The position numbers and the translations under genes were made by a program. A DNA stretch of 64,000 bases from Harenicola maris (lineage in GTDB: Bacteria; Pseudomonadota; Alphaproteobacteria; Rhodobacterales; Rhodobacteraceae), in NCBI GenBank assembly GCA_018524345.1, contig JADQAZ010000002.1:930001-994000 (forward strand), in the 5' to 3' direction. The notes under the pieces were generated by a model. The model had not been told where the DNA came from and ran no database searches. It worked only from the letters and a program-made list of their open reading frames with translations. Position 1 is the first letter of the stretch, and each line of letters starts with the position of its first letter. Of this stretch, positions 23,577 to 32,469 are shown one piece after another.

Positions 23577-24464
23577 TCAGCCGGGCAGGGCACCGGTTTG
23601 GCTTCCGTTCTCGAGCCAGCCCTGCTCCTGCGTGGTGAGGCGTTTGGCGATCTGAGCCTCGTAATCCGCCAGATCGGCATCGGAGAGCACCCCGACCCAC
23701 TTTTGCGAACTGCCGCTATCGAAAAAGTCGGAGTCCTTTCGCCAGAAGCCCTCTCGGGCGGAGACGGCAAACCGCTCTGCATTCTTCTTCATGTTTCCGA
23801 AACGGGCAGCCTCCACCAAAGCGTTCATCACCTCGGGCGGATGGGCGATGCTAATATGGGCCGCGATCCGTTGGACTGCGCCGGTCAGATCGCGGGTCAT
23901 GTCGGCATAGTGCAGGCAGAGGACATTCTCGCGCTGGGCAAAGGCGAGCGCTGCTTGAAAATGGTCAATGATGGAGGACAGGCTTGCGCCGTCGCAGTGC
24001 TCGCCCTCTAGGAAAATGCGAAAGCCTTCCTGAATATCAGGGGGATAGATGTCCCTCAGGACGTCCTCGGACATGTTCTCGACGTGTCGACGGAATGAAA
24101 AATGCACATCGATGGGATGCCGAAAGACCGAGATGTATCGCAGCTCGGGCCAGAAGGGGATGCCGTCCAGCGGCGTGTGGGTCTTTACCTGCCGAAGCCC
24201 CTCTTGCGCGTTCAACGCAGCAATCCGCGCGTCCTGCTCGGCGTCATTGATGTCGATCCATGGAGCGTTTCGTGAAATCGCGGCATCAACATGCGGATCG
24301 CCCGATAGCAGCAAGGCAAGAATGCCCTGCGTCCATGTAGTGCCAGATTTCGGCGGCGTCGACACGACGATGTCACCGGGCCGCGCCGCGAAGCCATACC
24401 AGCGGCTCGGATCGGCGATCTTTCCGGTATAGCGGCGCTTGGGGGGCTCGGGGCGGTTTAGCAT
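23577..24464 (-). CDS. sulfotransferase domain protein
   Basis: The 295-residue protein belongs to the Sulfotransfer_1 family, which moves a sulfuryl group from PAPS to a hydroxyl or amine. The 5'-phosphosulfate loop STPPKSGTTWTQ is present near residue 35, followed by ELRYISVFRHPIDVHFSF, whose Arg and the nearby Ser would bind the 3'-phosphate. The start at 24464 gives the usual family length. No signal peptide is visible, so a cytoplasmic enzyme is expected. It is convergent with the hybrid kinase gene. The acceptor is unknown. Confidence 0.85.
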   Translation of the reverse strand: MLNRPEPPKRRYTGKIADPSRWYGFAARPGDIVVSTPPKSGTTWTQGILALLLSGDPHVDAAISRNAPWIDINDAEQDARIAALNAQEGLRQVKTHTPLDGIPFWPELRYISVFRHPIDVHFSFRRHVENMSEDVLRDIYPPDIQEGFRIFLEGEHCDGASLSSIIDHFQAALAFAQRENVLCLHYADMTRDLTGAVQRIAAHISIAHPPEVMNALVEAARFGNMKKNAERFAVSAREGFWRKDSDFFDSGSSQKWVGVLSDADLADYEAQIAKRLTTQEQGWLENGSQTGALPG

Positions 24465-24656
24465 GGCTCTTGGATACGCCACTTGGGGCGGCGCCGCAAA
24501 GCGGGGATTGCTGGCATGCCTAGCGAAGGGCAGCAATCTGTGTCGCTGACTTTCAGATGCAGTCACCGGCGTAACCGCAGTGAAAACCCTTGCCCCGCAA
24601 AGCGCACACCCGTCCGATGTGAGCGCCGCGCTTTCTTGGGTGACGGCTTGGGCGAT

Positions 24657-25376
24657 CTAAGGAGTTAATGCGGAGTAGGGGCAGACGTCGTCTTCGAAGG
24701 GGACGTGGCGTCGGCGGAAGGTTGTGCCCGAAAGGGCTTCGGGGGTGCTGATCCTGTCCATGCGGAAGTGCCGGAAATCGCCTCGTGCGGGATCCCAGCC
24801 GACGAGATACCAGAGGGGAGGGAGGATCAGCATGGCTTGTGGTTCGACCTCGCGCCGGGTTTTGCGCCCTTTGGCGTCGCGGTAGTCGAAGCGGATCATG
24901 TGCCGGTTCAGGAAGGCCGCCTCGAAGGCGGAGAGCAGGTCCGGGTCCATTTTCCCCGTATCCGACAGGTCCTGCAGCGGCGACAGCTGGCCGATGTGCA
25001 GACATTCCAGAAAGGCGCGCAGGTCCTTTACCTTGTCGGGCGGCAGGGCCTTTTCGATCTTGGCCAGTCCCGCATCGGCGAGTTCCGCGAAGGGGAGGTT
25101 TCCGGCGGCGCGCATGGCAGCGACGCTGATCAAGAGGGCGAAGACTTCGGGCACGGAGAGTTTGGCCCGTGTCTGTATCGATTGCGGGTCAAGCTGAAGC
25201 CCGCCGCCGCGGCCGACATCGGAGTGGATCACATAGCCTTCGTCGCGCAGGGCGCTGATATCGCGGAGCACGGTGCGGCGCGAGGCGCCCACCTCCTCGG
25301 CCAGTGTGTCGATGGTGGAGGTGCCGTTGCGGCGAAGGCTGCGCACGATGGCGTCATGTCTGAGTCTTACGTTCAT
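24657..25376 (-). CDS. YafY-type transcriptional regulator with WYL domain
   Basis: The 239-residue regulator has an N-terminal winged helix (residues 1-60, TIDTLAEEVGASRRTVLRDI) and a C-terminal WYL domain (about 140-215, including MLILPPLWYLVGWDPARGDF), a fold that senses small ligands or nucleic acid. It lies divergent from ridA with 87 nt between them, and an inverted repeat there (25396-25416) is a candidate binding site. I infer that it controls ridA and perhaps itself. Confidence 0.9.
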   Translation of the reverse strand: MNVRLRHDAIVRSLRRNGTSTIDTLAEEVGASRRTVLRDISALRDEGYVIHSDVGRGGGLQLDPQSIQTRAKLSVPEVFALLISVAAMRAAGNLPFAELADAGLAKIEKALPPDKVKDLRAFLECLHIGQLSPLQDLSDTGKMDPDLLSAFEAAFLNRHMIRFDYRDAKGRKTRREVEPQAMLILPPLWYLVGWDPARGDFRHFRMDRISTPEALSGTTFRRRHVPFEDDVCPYSALTP

Positions 25377-25395
25377 ATCGGCATGCTATCACAAA

Positions 25396-25416
25396 TGGTG
25401 CCATATTTTGGCACTA
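25396..25416. promoter_or_regulatory. candidate operator between the WYL regulator and ridA
   Basis: TGGTGCCA and TGGCACTA form an inverted repeat (7 of 8 positions complementary) around a 5-nt spacer. It is the clearest dyad in the 87-nt divergent region, where an operator would be expected. Confidence 0.5.
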
Positions 25417-25463
25417 TTTCGTTCTACACCGTTTTCAGCATCAGAAAACAAGGAGATTGCACA

Positions 25464-25859
25464 ATGGAACGGACAGCAGTGAACCCATGGGATTGGTCGA
25501 TCAAGCTGGGCTACAATCAGGCAGAGGTGATCGAGGGCGCGGCGCGGCAGGTGATCTGTGCGGGTCAGACGGCAGTGGATGGCGAAGGCAATCCGCAGCA
25601 TGCCGGCGATATGCGCGGGCAGATCGGTCTGGCGTTCGATAATCTGGAGGCCGTGCTGAAAGGTGCGGGGATGGACCTGAGCAATGTGATCCGCCTTGGT
25701 GTTTATGCGACCGATGTGGACGAGGCCCTGAAGAACTTTGACCTGATGGGCATGCGGTTCGGCCCGCATCAGGTGGCCCCGCCGATGACCCTGTTGGGGG
25801 TGACGCGCCTTGCCATTCCGGGGCTCCTGTTCGAGATCGAGGCAACGGCTGCGGGGTAA
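25464..25859 (+). CDS. RidA family protein
   Basis: The 131-residue protein belongs to the RidA (YjgF/YER057c/UK114) family, whose classic members hydrolyse reactive enamine/imine intermediates from PLP enzymes. Seen: ICAGQTAVDGEGN in the first half, and NVIRLGVYATDVDEAL in the second, the typical trimer-interface segments. The start is set by AAGGAG 9 nt upstream of ATG 25464; longer frames run over the regulator gene. Divergence from a WYL regulator suggests inducible expression. Whether the catalytic Arg of the strict RidA subgroup is kept is unclear to me. Confidence 0.9.
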   Translation: MERTAVNPWDWSIKLGYNQAEVIEGAARQVICAGQTAVDGEGNPQHAGDMRGQIGLAFDNLEAVLKGAGMDLSNVIRLGVYATDVDEALKNFDLMGMRFGPHQVAPPMTLLGVTRLAIPGLLFEIEATAAG

Positions 25860-25878
25860 ACCCTGCCAAAGATTGGCT

Positions 25879-25898
25879 GGGCCGCGATGTCGCGGCCC
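25879..25898. terminator. hairpin between convergent ridA and SDR genes
   Basis: GGGCCGCGA and TCGCGGCCC form a perfect 9-bp palindrome around two bases. It lies 20 nt after the ridA stop and just beyond the stop of the convergent SDR gene, without a clear T run. Confidence 0.6.
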
Positions 25899-25913
25899 AT
25901 TCCGGCACCCCGT

Positions 25914-26651
25914 TCAGACGATGCCGCCATTGGCGCGGAGGGTTTGGCCGTTGATCCATCTGCCGTCTTCTCCGGCCAGAAAACCCACGGCATTGGCGAT
26001 GTCCTCCGGCGTTCCCAGACGCTCCAGAGGGGACATCTTTGCCAGATGCTCCACCACATGGTCCGGCTTGCCCTCCATGAACAGTTGCGTCGCCGTGGGG
26101 CCGGGTGCGATGGCATTCACGGTGATCGCGCGTCCGCGAAGCTCCTTTGACAGGATGGCAGTCATGGTCTCGACCGCCGCTTTGGTGGCCGCATAGACGC
26201 CGTAGCTTTCCAGCTTCAGGCCGACAACGCTTGTGGACAGGGTCACAATGGCGCCGCCCGTGTTCATCCGGTTGGCGGCCTCTCGCAGGAGGTTGAAAGT
26301 GCCCTTCAGGTTGGTTGCGACCTGACTGTCGAACAGGGCGTCATCGCTTTGGGCGATGGGGGCCAGCTTCATGATGCCCGCGTTACTCACCACAACATCG
26401 ACGCCGCCGAATTCGGCAATGGCGCGCTCGAACAGGGCCTTGGTGGCTGCTGCATCCGCGACATTGGCTTGGACGGGAAGGGCCCTGCCGCCGCTGGCTT
26501 TGATCTGTGCGGCCACCTCATTTGCGGCGGCTTCGCTTCCTGCGTAGTTCACGACGACATTGAAGCCGTCCCTCGCAAGGCGCAGGGCAATTGCCGCCCC
26601 GATGCCTCGTGCTGCCCCTGTGATCAGGGCGGTTTTCTGTGCTGTGCTCAT
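25914..26651 (-). CDS. short-chain dehydrogenase/reductase (FabG-like)
   Basis: The 245-residue enzyme is a classical SDR with the cofactor motif TGAARGIGAAIA, the VVVSNAGI strand, the Ser in VTLSTSVVG, and the YGVYAATKAA catalytic Tyr-Lys pair. Tolerance of NADPH is suggested by the residues after the second strand (NYAGSE). An in-frame ATG at 26675 would add 8 residues; the start at 26651 matches the usual family start. It is divergent from a LysR gene, which probably regulates it. The substrate is unknown. Confidence 0.9.
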   Translation of the reverse strand: MSTAQKTALITGAARGIGAAIALRLARDGFNVVVNYAGSEAAANEVAAQIKASGGRALPVQANVADAAATKALFERAIAEFGGVDVVVSNAGIMKLAPIAQSDDALFDSQVATNLKGTFNLLREAANRMNTGGAIVTLSTSVVGLKLESYGVYAATKAAVETMTAILSKELRGRAITVNAIAPGPTATQLFMEGKPDHVVEHLAKMSPLERLGTPEDIANAVGFLAGEDGRWINGQTLRANGGIV

Positions 26652-26769
26652 CTTCTCGCTTTCGGGATCTGTCATCGGCGGGATGCCGGTATGGGGGATT
26701 TAGCGGATGAAGCCATGCGGAAAATCGGGTATAATCTGGCATAACTGTTCTGTAATTTCGGATAATGCC

Positions 26770-27657
26770 ATGGACCGTATTGATGCCATGACCGTCTTCA
26801 CCCGGATCGTGGAGGCGCGGAGTTTTACCAAGGTTGCTAATGACCTCGGCCTGCCGCGCTCTACGGTGTCGGATGCGACCAAATCCCTTGAGGCGCGCCT
26901 TGGGGTCAGCCTGCTGCATCGCACGACGCGGGTGGTTCGGCCAACGCCGGAGGGGGAGGCCTACTACCAGCGCTGCATGTCCATTCTGGCCGAGATCGAA
27001 GAGGCAGAGGAGACCGTGGCCAGCACTCTGCCCAAGGGCAAGCTGCGCGTTGATGTCCATGGCACGCTGGCGCGCCATTACTTGTTGCCGGGCCTGCCGA
27101 AGTTTCTGGAGCGCTATCCGGAGATCGAGTTGCATTTCGGGGAGGGGGACCGCTTGGTGGATCTGGTGCGCGAGGGGGTCGATTGCGTCATTCGCGTTGG
27201 CGATCCTGTCGACAGTGACATGCTGGGCCGCAAGCTCGCGGAGCTGGAGGAGATCACCTGCGCCGCGCCTGCCTATCTGGAGCGGTTCGGGATGCCGGAG
27301 AGCATTGACGATCTGGAGGGGCACCGGATGGTTGGGTTCCGCTCTAGCGCGACGGGGTCAACTCTGCCGCTGGAGTTTATGGTGGACGCAGACCTGCGGG
27401 CGATGACCCTGCCGTCCTCGGTGACGGTGTCTGGCGCGGATGCGCTGGCACATTGCGCGCGCCTTGGCCTCGGCATCATCCAAAAGCCGCGCTACTCCGC
27501 CGCCGAAGACCTTGAAACGGGGCGCTTGGTCGAAGTGCTGCGCGGCACGCCGCCGCCGCCCTCTGCTGTCTCGATCTTCTACCCTCGGGGGCGCTATATC
27601 TCGCCCCGTGTGCGTGTGTTCAGCGAATGGGTGAGCCGGGCCTTCAAGGGGGCATAA
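26770..27657 (+). CDS. LysR-family transcriptional regulator
   Basis: The 295-residue protein is a LysR-type regulator of the subgroup often found beside SDR or drug-detoxifying genes: MDRIDAMTVFTRIVEARSF begins it, the HTH contains VANDLGLPRSTVSDATKSL, and the effector domain covers about 90-290. It is divergent from the SDR gene with a 118-bp intergenic region, so I infer that it controls that gene. The frame extends upstream, but similarity begins at 26770. Confidence 0.93.
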   Translation: MDRIDAMTVFTRIVEARSFTKVANDLGLPRSTVSDATKSLEARLGVSLLHRTTRVVRPTPEGEAYYQRCMSILAEIEEAEETVASTLPKGKLRVDVHGTLARHYLLPGLPKFLERYPEIELHFGEGDRLVDLVREGVDCVIRVGDPVDSDMLGRKLAELEEITCAAPAYLERFGMPESIDDLEGHRMVGFRSSATGSTLPLEFMVDADLRAMTLPSSVTVSGADALAHCARLGLGIIQKPRYSAAEDLETGRLVEVLRGTPPPPSAVSIFYPRGRYISPRVRVFSEWVSRAFKGA

Positions 27658-27670
27658 ACGCGGCCCCTGC

Positions 27671-28579
27671 CTATTTCCCCAAGGACGGGCGCAGCTGGTT
27701 TGGGTTTACGCCCATCACGGCCCGAAACGCCCGGGAAAAGGCGCTGCTGGAGCCATAGCCATTGTCATGGGCGATCTGGTCGATGGTGTCTGCGGTTCTC
27801 TCGAGGGATTGGCGGGCTTTGAACATGCGCCAGTTCAGGGCGTAATCCCCCGGTGTTTGCCCCATATGCGCCTTGAAAACCGAGGCGAAGGAGGAGCGCG
27901 ACATGCCCGAGATCGAGGCCAGATCGGCAAGGTTGTATTTCCACCCGTCGGGTTCATGGATCGCCGAAAGTGCCGAGACGATCCGCGCATCGCGCATGCC
28001 CGCATAAAAGCCGATCCGGCTGCCTGTCTCGACGAAATGGGCCCGCAGGATGGCGGCAAAGAAGGCTTGGGAGAGATACTGGGTGACCGTGCGGCTGCCC
28101 ATCTCTTTGGTCAGGGTTTCGTTGACGATCAGGGCGATCAGAGAGGAGAGCAGCGTGCCCATCTCCATCTCGCTGGTCTTGAGCAAAATCCGCGAGGGCA
28201 GGTCCTTTACCAAGGGATGTTGATGGGTCAGGTCATAATGGAAATGGCCGCAGATCATCCGCGTTGTCCTGTCGCCCTCCAGAAACGGCTCGTTCCCGGC
28301 CTGCATTTCGGCGATGACCTCCTGTCCGGAAATGGCGGGGCTGTCCGGTGTGTCGCAAATGGCGTGGGCGGCGCCCTTGGGGAAGACGACAAGATCACCC
28401 GCAGAGAGGTGCTCGACGACATCGCCATGTTCGATCATGGCCGTGCCGCGAACGATATAGTGGAACTGTGCAAACCCGGTGTCGGCCACGGCCATCTTCC
28501 AGTTGCCGCAGAAATCCTTCTGGAAGTAGATCGAGCTGCGAAACCCCAACATTTCAAGCACATCGCTTAGCGGGTCCAT
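27671..28579 (-). CDS. AraC-family regulator with cupin domain
   Basis: The 302-residue regulator has an N-terminal cupin sensor (about 10-170, AraC_binding/Cupin_6 type, ending near GTLLSSLIALIVNETL) and two C-terminal helix-turn-helix motifs (about 200-295: LADLASISGMSRSSFASVFK and IAHDNGYGSSSAFSRAFRAV). It follows the MBL-fold hydrolase gene on the same strand by 71 nt and may be cotranscribed with it or regulate it. The effector is unknown. Confidence 0.92.
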   Translation of the reverse strand: MDPLSDVLEMLGFRSSIYFQKDFCGNWKMAVADTGFAQFHYIVRGTAMIEHGDVVEHLSAGDLVVFPKGAAHAICDTPDSPAISGQEVIAEMQAGNEPFLEGDRTTRMICGHFHYDLTHQHPLVKDLPSRILLKTSEMEMGTLLSSLIALIVNETLTKEMGSRTVTQYLSQAFFAAILRAHFVETGSRIGFYAGMRDARIVSALSAIHEPDGWKYNLADLASISGMSRSSFASVFKAHMGQTPGDYALNWRMFKARQSLERTADTIDQIAHDNGYGSSSAFSRAFRAVMGVNPNQLRPSLGK

Positions 28580-28650
28580 TTGGGTATGCCTTTTGTTGCG
28601 GGGTGTCTTCCGGTGGCAGCGCGCCGCCACCGAAAGACGTCATTGTCAGT

Positions 28651-29625
28651 TTAGGACACCGAAACAGGCGTGTATAGAAACGCTCCGTCCTGCGTTCTGG
28701 ACAGGCGCCCGACCCCGGGGAAGGGGAAGTGGTAGCCCGCAACCAGAAGGTTCTCGTCCGCCGCCATGCCAAAGAGCCGCTCGCGGGTCTCAAGCGCCGC
28801 TGCGGGGTCCTGTTCGATGCCCAGGGCCCATGTCGGCTCGTTCGTGCCAACGATGTAATGCACCGAGGTATCGATCAGATGCAGCAGCTTCTCGCCATTG
28901 CTTTCGAGCATGACAGCCATATGCCCGAAGGTGTGGCCCGGGGCGGCAATGGCCGTGATGCCCGCGACGATTTCATCGCCATCGGCAACGATCTGGATGC
29001 GGTCCTTGATCGGGTTCAGCTTGTCATTGCCATAGCCGATCATCAGGTTCACGAAATTCGCCTCGGTTCCGGGCGCGGCTGTCCAATAGTCCACTTCGGT
29101 CTGCGACATGAAATGCGCGGCATTCGGAAAACAGGCCTTCCCGTCTTGGGAGACGCCGCCGATGTGATCATAGTGGCCATGGGTCAGGAACACATGGGTG
29201 ATCTCCTCGGGGGAGACACCAACGGCCTTGAGCCCCGCAAACAACCGGCCGTTGTCCGGCGTGGCATCGGGCAGGGTGATATCGCCCATGCCGGTGTCGA
29301 TCAGGACCTTATGCCCCTCGGTTTCAACCAGAAACACGGCCCCCTGCACATTCGCAAATTCCTGCTGCAGGCCGAATTTGGCAAAGAGGGCGTCCACGCT
29401 CCCCTCGGCTACATTCGCGCCGAAAATCGCCGTGGGGACGGTGAACAGCTGATCATCGATGACCGTGATCCTCATGTCCCCGAGCGAAAACTGCGCAAGG
29501 GCCCGCATAGGCAAATCTGCCCCGCTTGCCTGCGCCGTTGTGGCCGAGCCGATGATCGCAGGCGCCGCAATGGCCAAAGCCCCGCCCATCAGGGCCGCAC
29601 GGCGGTTGAGTGTGAGATAAGACAT
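28651..29625 (-). CDS. exported MBL-fold metallohydrolase
   Basis: The 324-residue protein carries a Tat-like leader (LNRRAALMGGALAIAAPAII) and then a metallo-beta-lactamase fold. The metal motif LTHGHYDHIGG and the later APGHTFGHM are present, as is an N-terminal strand containing a conserved Asp (IDTGMGDITL). GAAGGAAA precedes the start at 29625. Proteins of this type include lactonases, arylsulfatase-like and beta-lactamase-like enzymes, and the substrate cannot be fixed here. The AraC gene lies immediately downstream. Confidence 0.88.
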   Translation of the reverse strand: MSYLTLNRRAALMGGALAIAAPAIIGSATTAQASGADLPMRALAQFSLGDMRITVIDDQLFTVPTAIFGANVAEGSVDALFAKFGLQQEFANVQGAVFLVETEGHKVLIDTGMGDITLPDATPDNGRLFAGLKAVGVSPEEITHVFLTHGHYDHIGGVSQDGKACFPNAAHFMSQTEVDYWTAAPGTEANFVNLMIGYGNDKLNPIKDRIQIVADGDEIVAGITAIAAPGHTFGHMAVMLESNGEKLLHLIDTSVHYIVGTNEPTWALGIEQDPAAALETRERLFGMAADENLLVAGYHFPFPGVGRLSRTQDGAFLYTPVSVS

Positions 29626-29823
29626 GTATGTTTCCTTCAGTGATATCTGTTGCATACATATCTGACGGTCGGTCTGTGTTTTGAATGATGCAAAGGCCAG
29701 ATTGGCATCCATATCGTCCAAAGATTGGCCGGGAGTTGCTTCTGATGGGGGTCTTTTTGGGTGGCCCTTTGGGGCGGGAAGGCAGGCGCCCGCGCCGTGG
29801 TCCTTATTTGCGCTCGATCGACC
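29626..29823. other. intergenic region upstream of the MBL-fold gene
   Basis: This 198-bp stretch holds the promoter for the hydrolase gene and the 3' end of the neighbouring LysR gene (reverse). No gene or clear operator is visible. Confidence 0.5.
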
Positions 29824-30699
29824 CTAAAAGGTAATGGACATAAGCCATTCGTAAAACAGTTCCTGCTGTTTGCGTTTCTTGGGATCTGGCCGCGCGACGA
29901 CGTAGAAATTGTTCTTTGTTTCCAACTTCTGGGTAAAGGGTTCGGCGAGGGTGCCGCGCTGTATGTCGCTTGCCGAAAACATCCGGTTTACGATGGCAAC
30001 GCCGCGCCCTTTGGTGATGCATGCCAGGGCCAGCACCGAGGAATCGACCGGCAGCCATGGTCTTGGAACTGGGCAGTCGAGGTCCAGCGCCTTGAACATG
30101 GCGGGCCAGTCGGTTTCCGAGCCGATGATCTGAACGGTTTCCGCCTCCGCCAAAGCCTCCGGGTTGCGTTGCAGGCGGGCGGCGTCCTTGGGGTTGCACA
30201 CCACGGTGGCACTGCCCCGGCCCAGGGACCAGATGTCCGGCTCGGACCAGTCCCCGTTTCCATAGCGAATATCAAGGTCGATGCGCGCGTCGTTCATACG
30301 ATCCGACCAGACGGTGGTGGACAGGACAATGTCGATTTCCGGGTGCAGGGCGCGAAATTCACTGAGCCTTGGTGCCAGCACAAGTATCCCGAAGGAGATC
30401 GAGGCCCGCAGGTGGAGCGTGGTCTTCAGCTTTGGCGTGAACAGGCCGTCTGTCGCAGTCTGCAGATCTTGGAAGGAGGCGCGGACAGGCTGTGCATAGG
30501 CCTGGCCCATATCCGTCAGTTCGACCCCCTTGGGAAGCCGTTTGAACAGCTTCATATCCAGGTTTTCTTCGAGCAGCTTGATCTGCTGGCTTACGGCGGC
30601 TGGCGTCAAATTCAGCTCGTCCGCCGCGGAGGCAAAGGAGCTGTGGCGCGCGGCGGCTTCGAATGTGCGCAACCATGTCACATGGGGAAGACGTCTCAT
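29824..30699 (-). CDS. LysR-family (GcvA-type) regulator
   Basis: The 291-residue protein resembles GcvA-like LysR regulators: it opens with RRLPHVTWLRTFEAAARH, has the HTH FASAADELNLTPAAVSQQI, and an effector domain at about 90-285. It is divergent from the GMC oxidoreductase gene across 159 bp, so it is the likely regulator of the plus-strand catabolic operon (30859-35125). The start at 30699 fits family length; a frame extension reaches 30741. Confidence 0.93.
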   Translation of the reverse strand: MRRLPHVTWLRTFEAAARHSSFASAADELNLTPAAVSQQIKLLEENLDMKLFKRLPKGVELTDMGQAYAQPVRASFQDLQTATDGLFTPKLKTTLHLRASISFGILVLAPRLSEFRALHPEIDIVLSTTVWSDRMNDARIDLDIRYGNGDWSEPDIWSLGRGSATVVCNPKDAARLQRNPEALAEAETVQIIGSETDWPAMFKALDLDCPVPRPWLPVDSSVLALACITKGRGVAIVNRMFSASDIQRGTLAEPFTQKLETKNNFYVVARPDPKKRKQQELFYEWLMSITF

Positions 30700-30858
30700 T
30701 CCTGGGGTCCTGTTTGGCTCGGTCGATCCATACCCAAGCACGGCTTATGCATCATGGCAAGATCGGTAAAATTATTTGGCCCATAGCCTGAAATGTCATT
30801 GTTTGCCTAGACCTGCCGAGGTCCGGCAAACAGTGCCCCACACCATGAGGGCGATCTG

Positions 30859-32469
30859 TTGGAATTTGACTACGTTATTGTCGGCGCCGGGTCTGCGGGT
30901 TGTGTTCTTGCCGATCGGCTTACACGCTGCGGCAGGCTCAAGGTGCTGCTGATCGAAAGCGGCGGGAGCGACGCGCGGTTCTGGGTTAAAGTGCCCCTTG
31001 GCTATGCGATCAATGTGTCAAACCCTGCTGTGAATTGGGGGTATCAAACGGCGCGGGATCCGGGCCTTAACGCCCGCTCGATTTCATGGCCGCGTGGCCG
31101 GTTGATCGGGGGGTCAAGCTCGATCAATGCCATGGCCTATCTGCGCGGTCTGGCTCAGGATTTTGACGATTGGGGGGCTGCGGGGGCCGATGGTTGGGAC
31201 TGGGCCACGGCGCGGGCGGTCTTTGATCGCATGGAAACCCATTCCGAATTGACAGAGCAGGGCCGCAAAAAGCGCGGCGATGGCCCGGTCTGGGTCTCTG
31301 ACCTGACAGACCAGATGGCGGCTTTCTCGCAGAACTTTCTGATGGCGGCGCAGGACCTCGGCTATGCCGTCATTCCCGATCACAATGCCCCCGGCTCCGA
31401 TGGCATCGGCTATTACCGCAGCACCGTGCGCCATGGTCTGCGCTGGTCGTCGGCGGATGCATTTCTGCGGCCCGCCCTGAAACGGCCCAACCTGAGGGTC
31501 GTGCGCAATGCCGAGGTCCGGCACCTGCTGGGCGAGGGGCGGGCTGTGAACGGCGTTCTGTATGACCACAAGGGCAAAGCGCAGACCGCCACGGCGCATC
31601 GGGAGGTTATTCTATGCGCGGGGGCGATCAATTCCCCCAAGCTTTTGCAGCTCTCCGGCATTGGCCCTGCGGACCTTTTGCAGCGCCACGGGATCAAGGT
31701 CCGCCATGATCTGCCGCAGGTGGGGCGCGGGCTGCAGGATCATCTGGCCCTGTCCTATCAATTCCAAAGCCGGACCCCGACATTGAACCGGACGCTCGGG
31801 CGCAGGCTCGGCAGGCTTCAGGCCGGTGTGAAATATATCCTGACCCGTAAGGGGCCTTTGGCTGTGCCGGTCAATCAGGTTGGCGGCTTTGTGCGCTCTG
31901 GCGAAGAGGACAGGCTTCCCACGATCCAGCTCTATTTCAACCCTGTCTCCTATGGGGTCTCGGCCAAGGGCAAAACCATTGTCGATCGCGCCTCGGGCTA
32001 TCAGATTTCGGCGCAGCCCTGTCGCCCGACAAGTCGCGGCACAATCGAGATTGCCAGTGCCGATCCAAAGGCCGCGCCGGTCATCAAGCCAAATTCCCTG
32101 TCCACCGCAGAGGACCAGCGAACCGCCATCGAGGCCTGCAATGTGCTGCAACGATTTGCACAGAGCGAGAGCCTGCGCGCGGTGACGCAACAGGCCAAGG
32201 GGCCTGATCCCCTTGCCATGGATGATGCGGCCTTGCTGGACGATTTTCGCGAAAGGGCCTCGACGGTCTATCACCCCACCTGCACCTGCCGCATGGGGCG
32301 TACAGGCGCGGAGTCGGTGCTGGACGGGCGGCTGCGTGTGCATGGTGTGCCCGGGTTGCGGGTGGTCGATGCCTCTGCCTTTCCCAATATCACATCGGGC
32401 AATACCAATGCCCCCACGATGATGCTGGCGATGCGGGCCGCTGATCTTATTCTGGAGGACGCAAGATGA
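30859..32469 (+). CDS. GMC-family FAD oxidoreductase (choline dehydrogenase-like)
   Basis: The 536-residue flavoenzyme has the FAD-binding VIVGAGSAGCVLADRLTR, the GMC signature GRLIGGSSSINAMAYLRG near residue 85, and the C-terminal catalytic region YHPTCTCRMG then SGNTNAPTMML, giving the active-site His and Asn. Members oxidise primary or secondary alcohols. It starts at TTG 30859 with GAGGG 7 nt upstream. Its stop overlaps the next gene's start (ATGA at 32466). In context it probably oxidises an alcohol whose aldehyde product is handled by the ALDH two genes downstream. Confidence 0.9.
   Translation: MEFDYVIVGAGSAGCVLADRLTRCGRLKVLLIESGGSDARFWVKVPLGYAINVSNPAVNWGYQTARDPGLNARSISWPRGRLIGGSSSINAMAYLRGLAQDFDDWGAAGADGWDWATARAVFDRMETHSELTEQGRKKRGDGPVWVSDLTDQMAAFSQNFLMAAQDLGYAVIPDHNAPGSDGIGYYRSTVRHGLRWSSADAFLRPALKRPNLRVVRNAEVRHLLGEGRAVNGVLYDHKGKAQTATAHREVILCAGAINSPKLLQLSGIGPADLLQRHGIKVRHDLPQVGRGLQDHLALSYQFQSRTPTLNRTLGRRLGRLQAGVKYILTRKGPLAVPVNQVGGFVRSGEEDRLPTIQLYFNPVSYGVSAKGKTIVDRASGYQISAQPCRPTSRGTIEIASADPKAAPVIKPNSLSTAEDQRTAIEACNVLQRFAQSESLRAVTQQAKGPDPLAMDDAALLDDFRERASTVYHPTCTCRMGRTGAESVLDGRLRVHGVPGLRVVDASAFPNITSGNTNAPTMMLAMRAADLILEDAR

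Noticed and set aside
24705-25463. N-terminal extension of the RidA frame over the WYL regulator gene
   Set aside because: The extension is antisense to a well-supported regulator; the ribosome site and family start fix translation at 25464.
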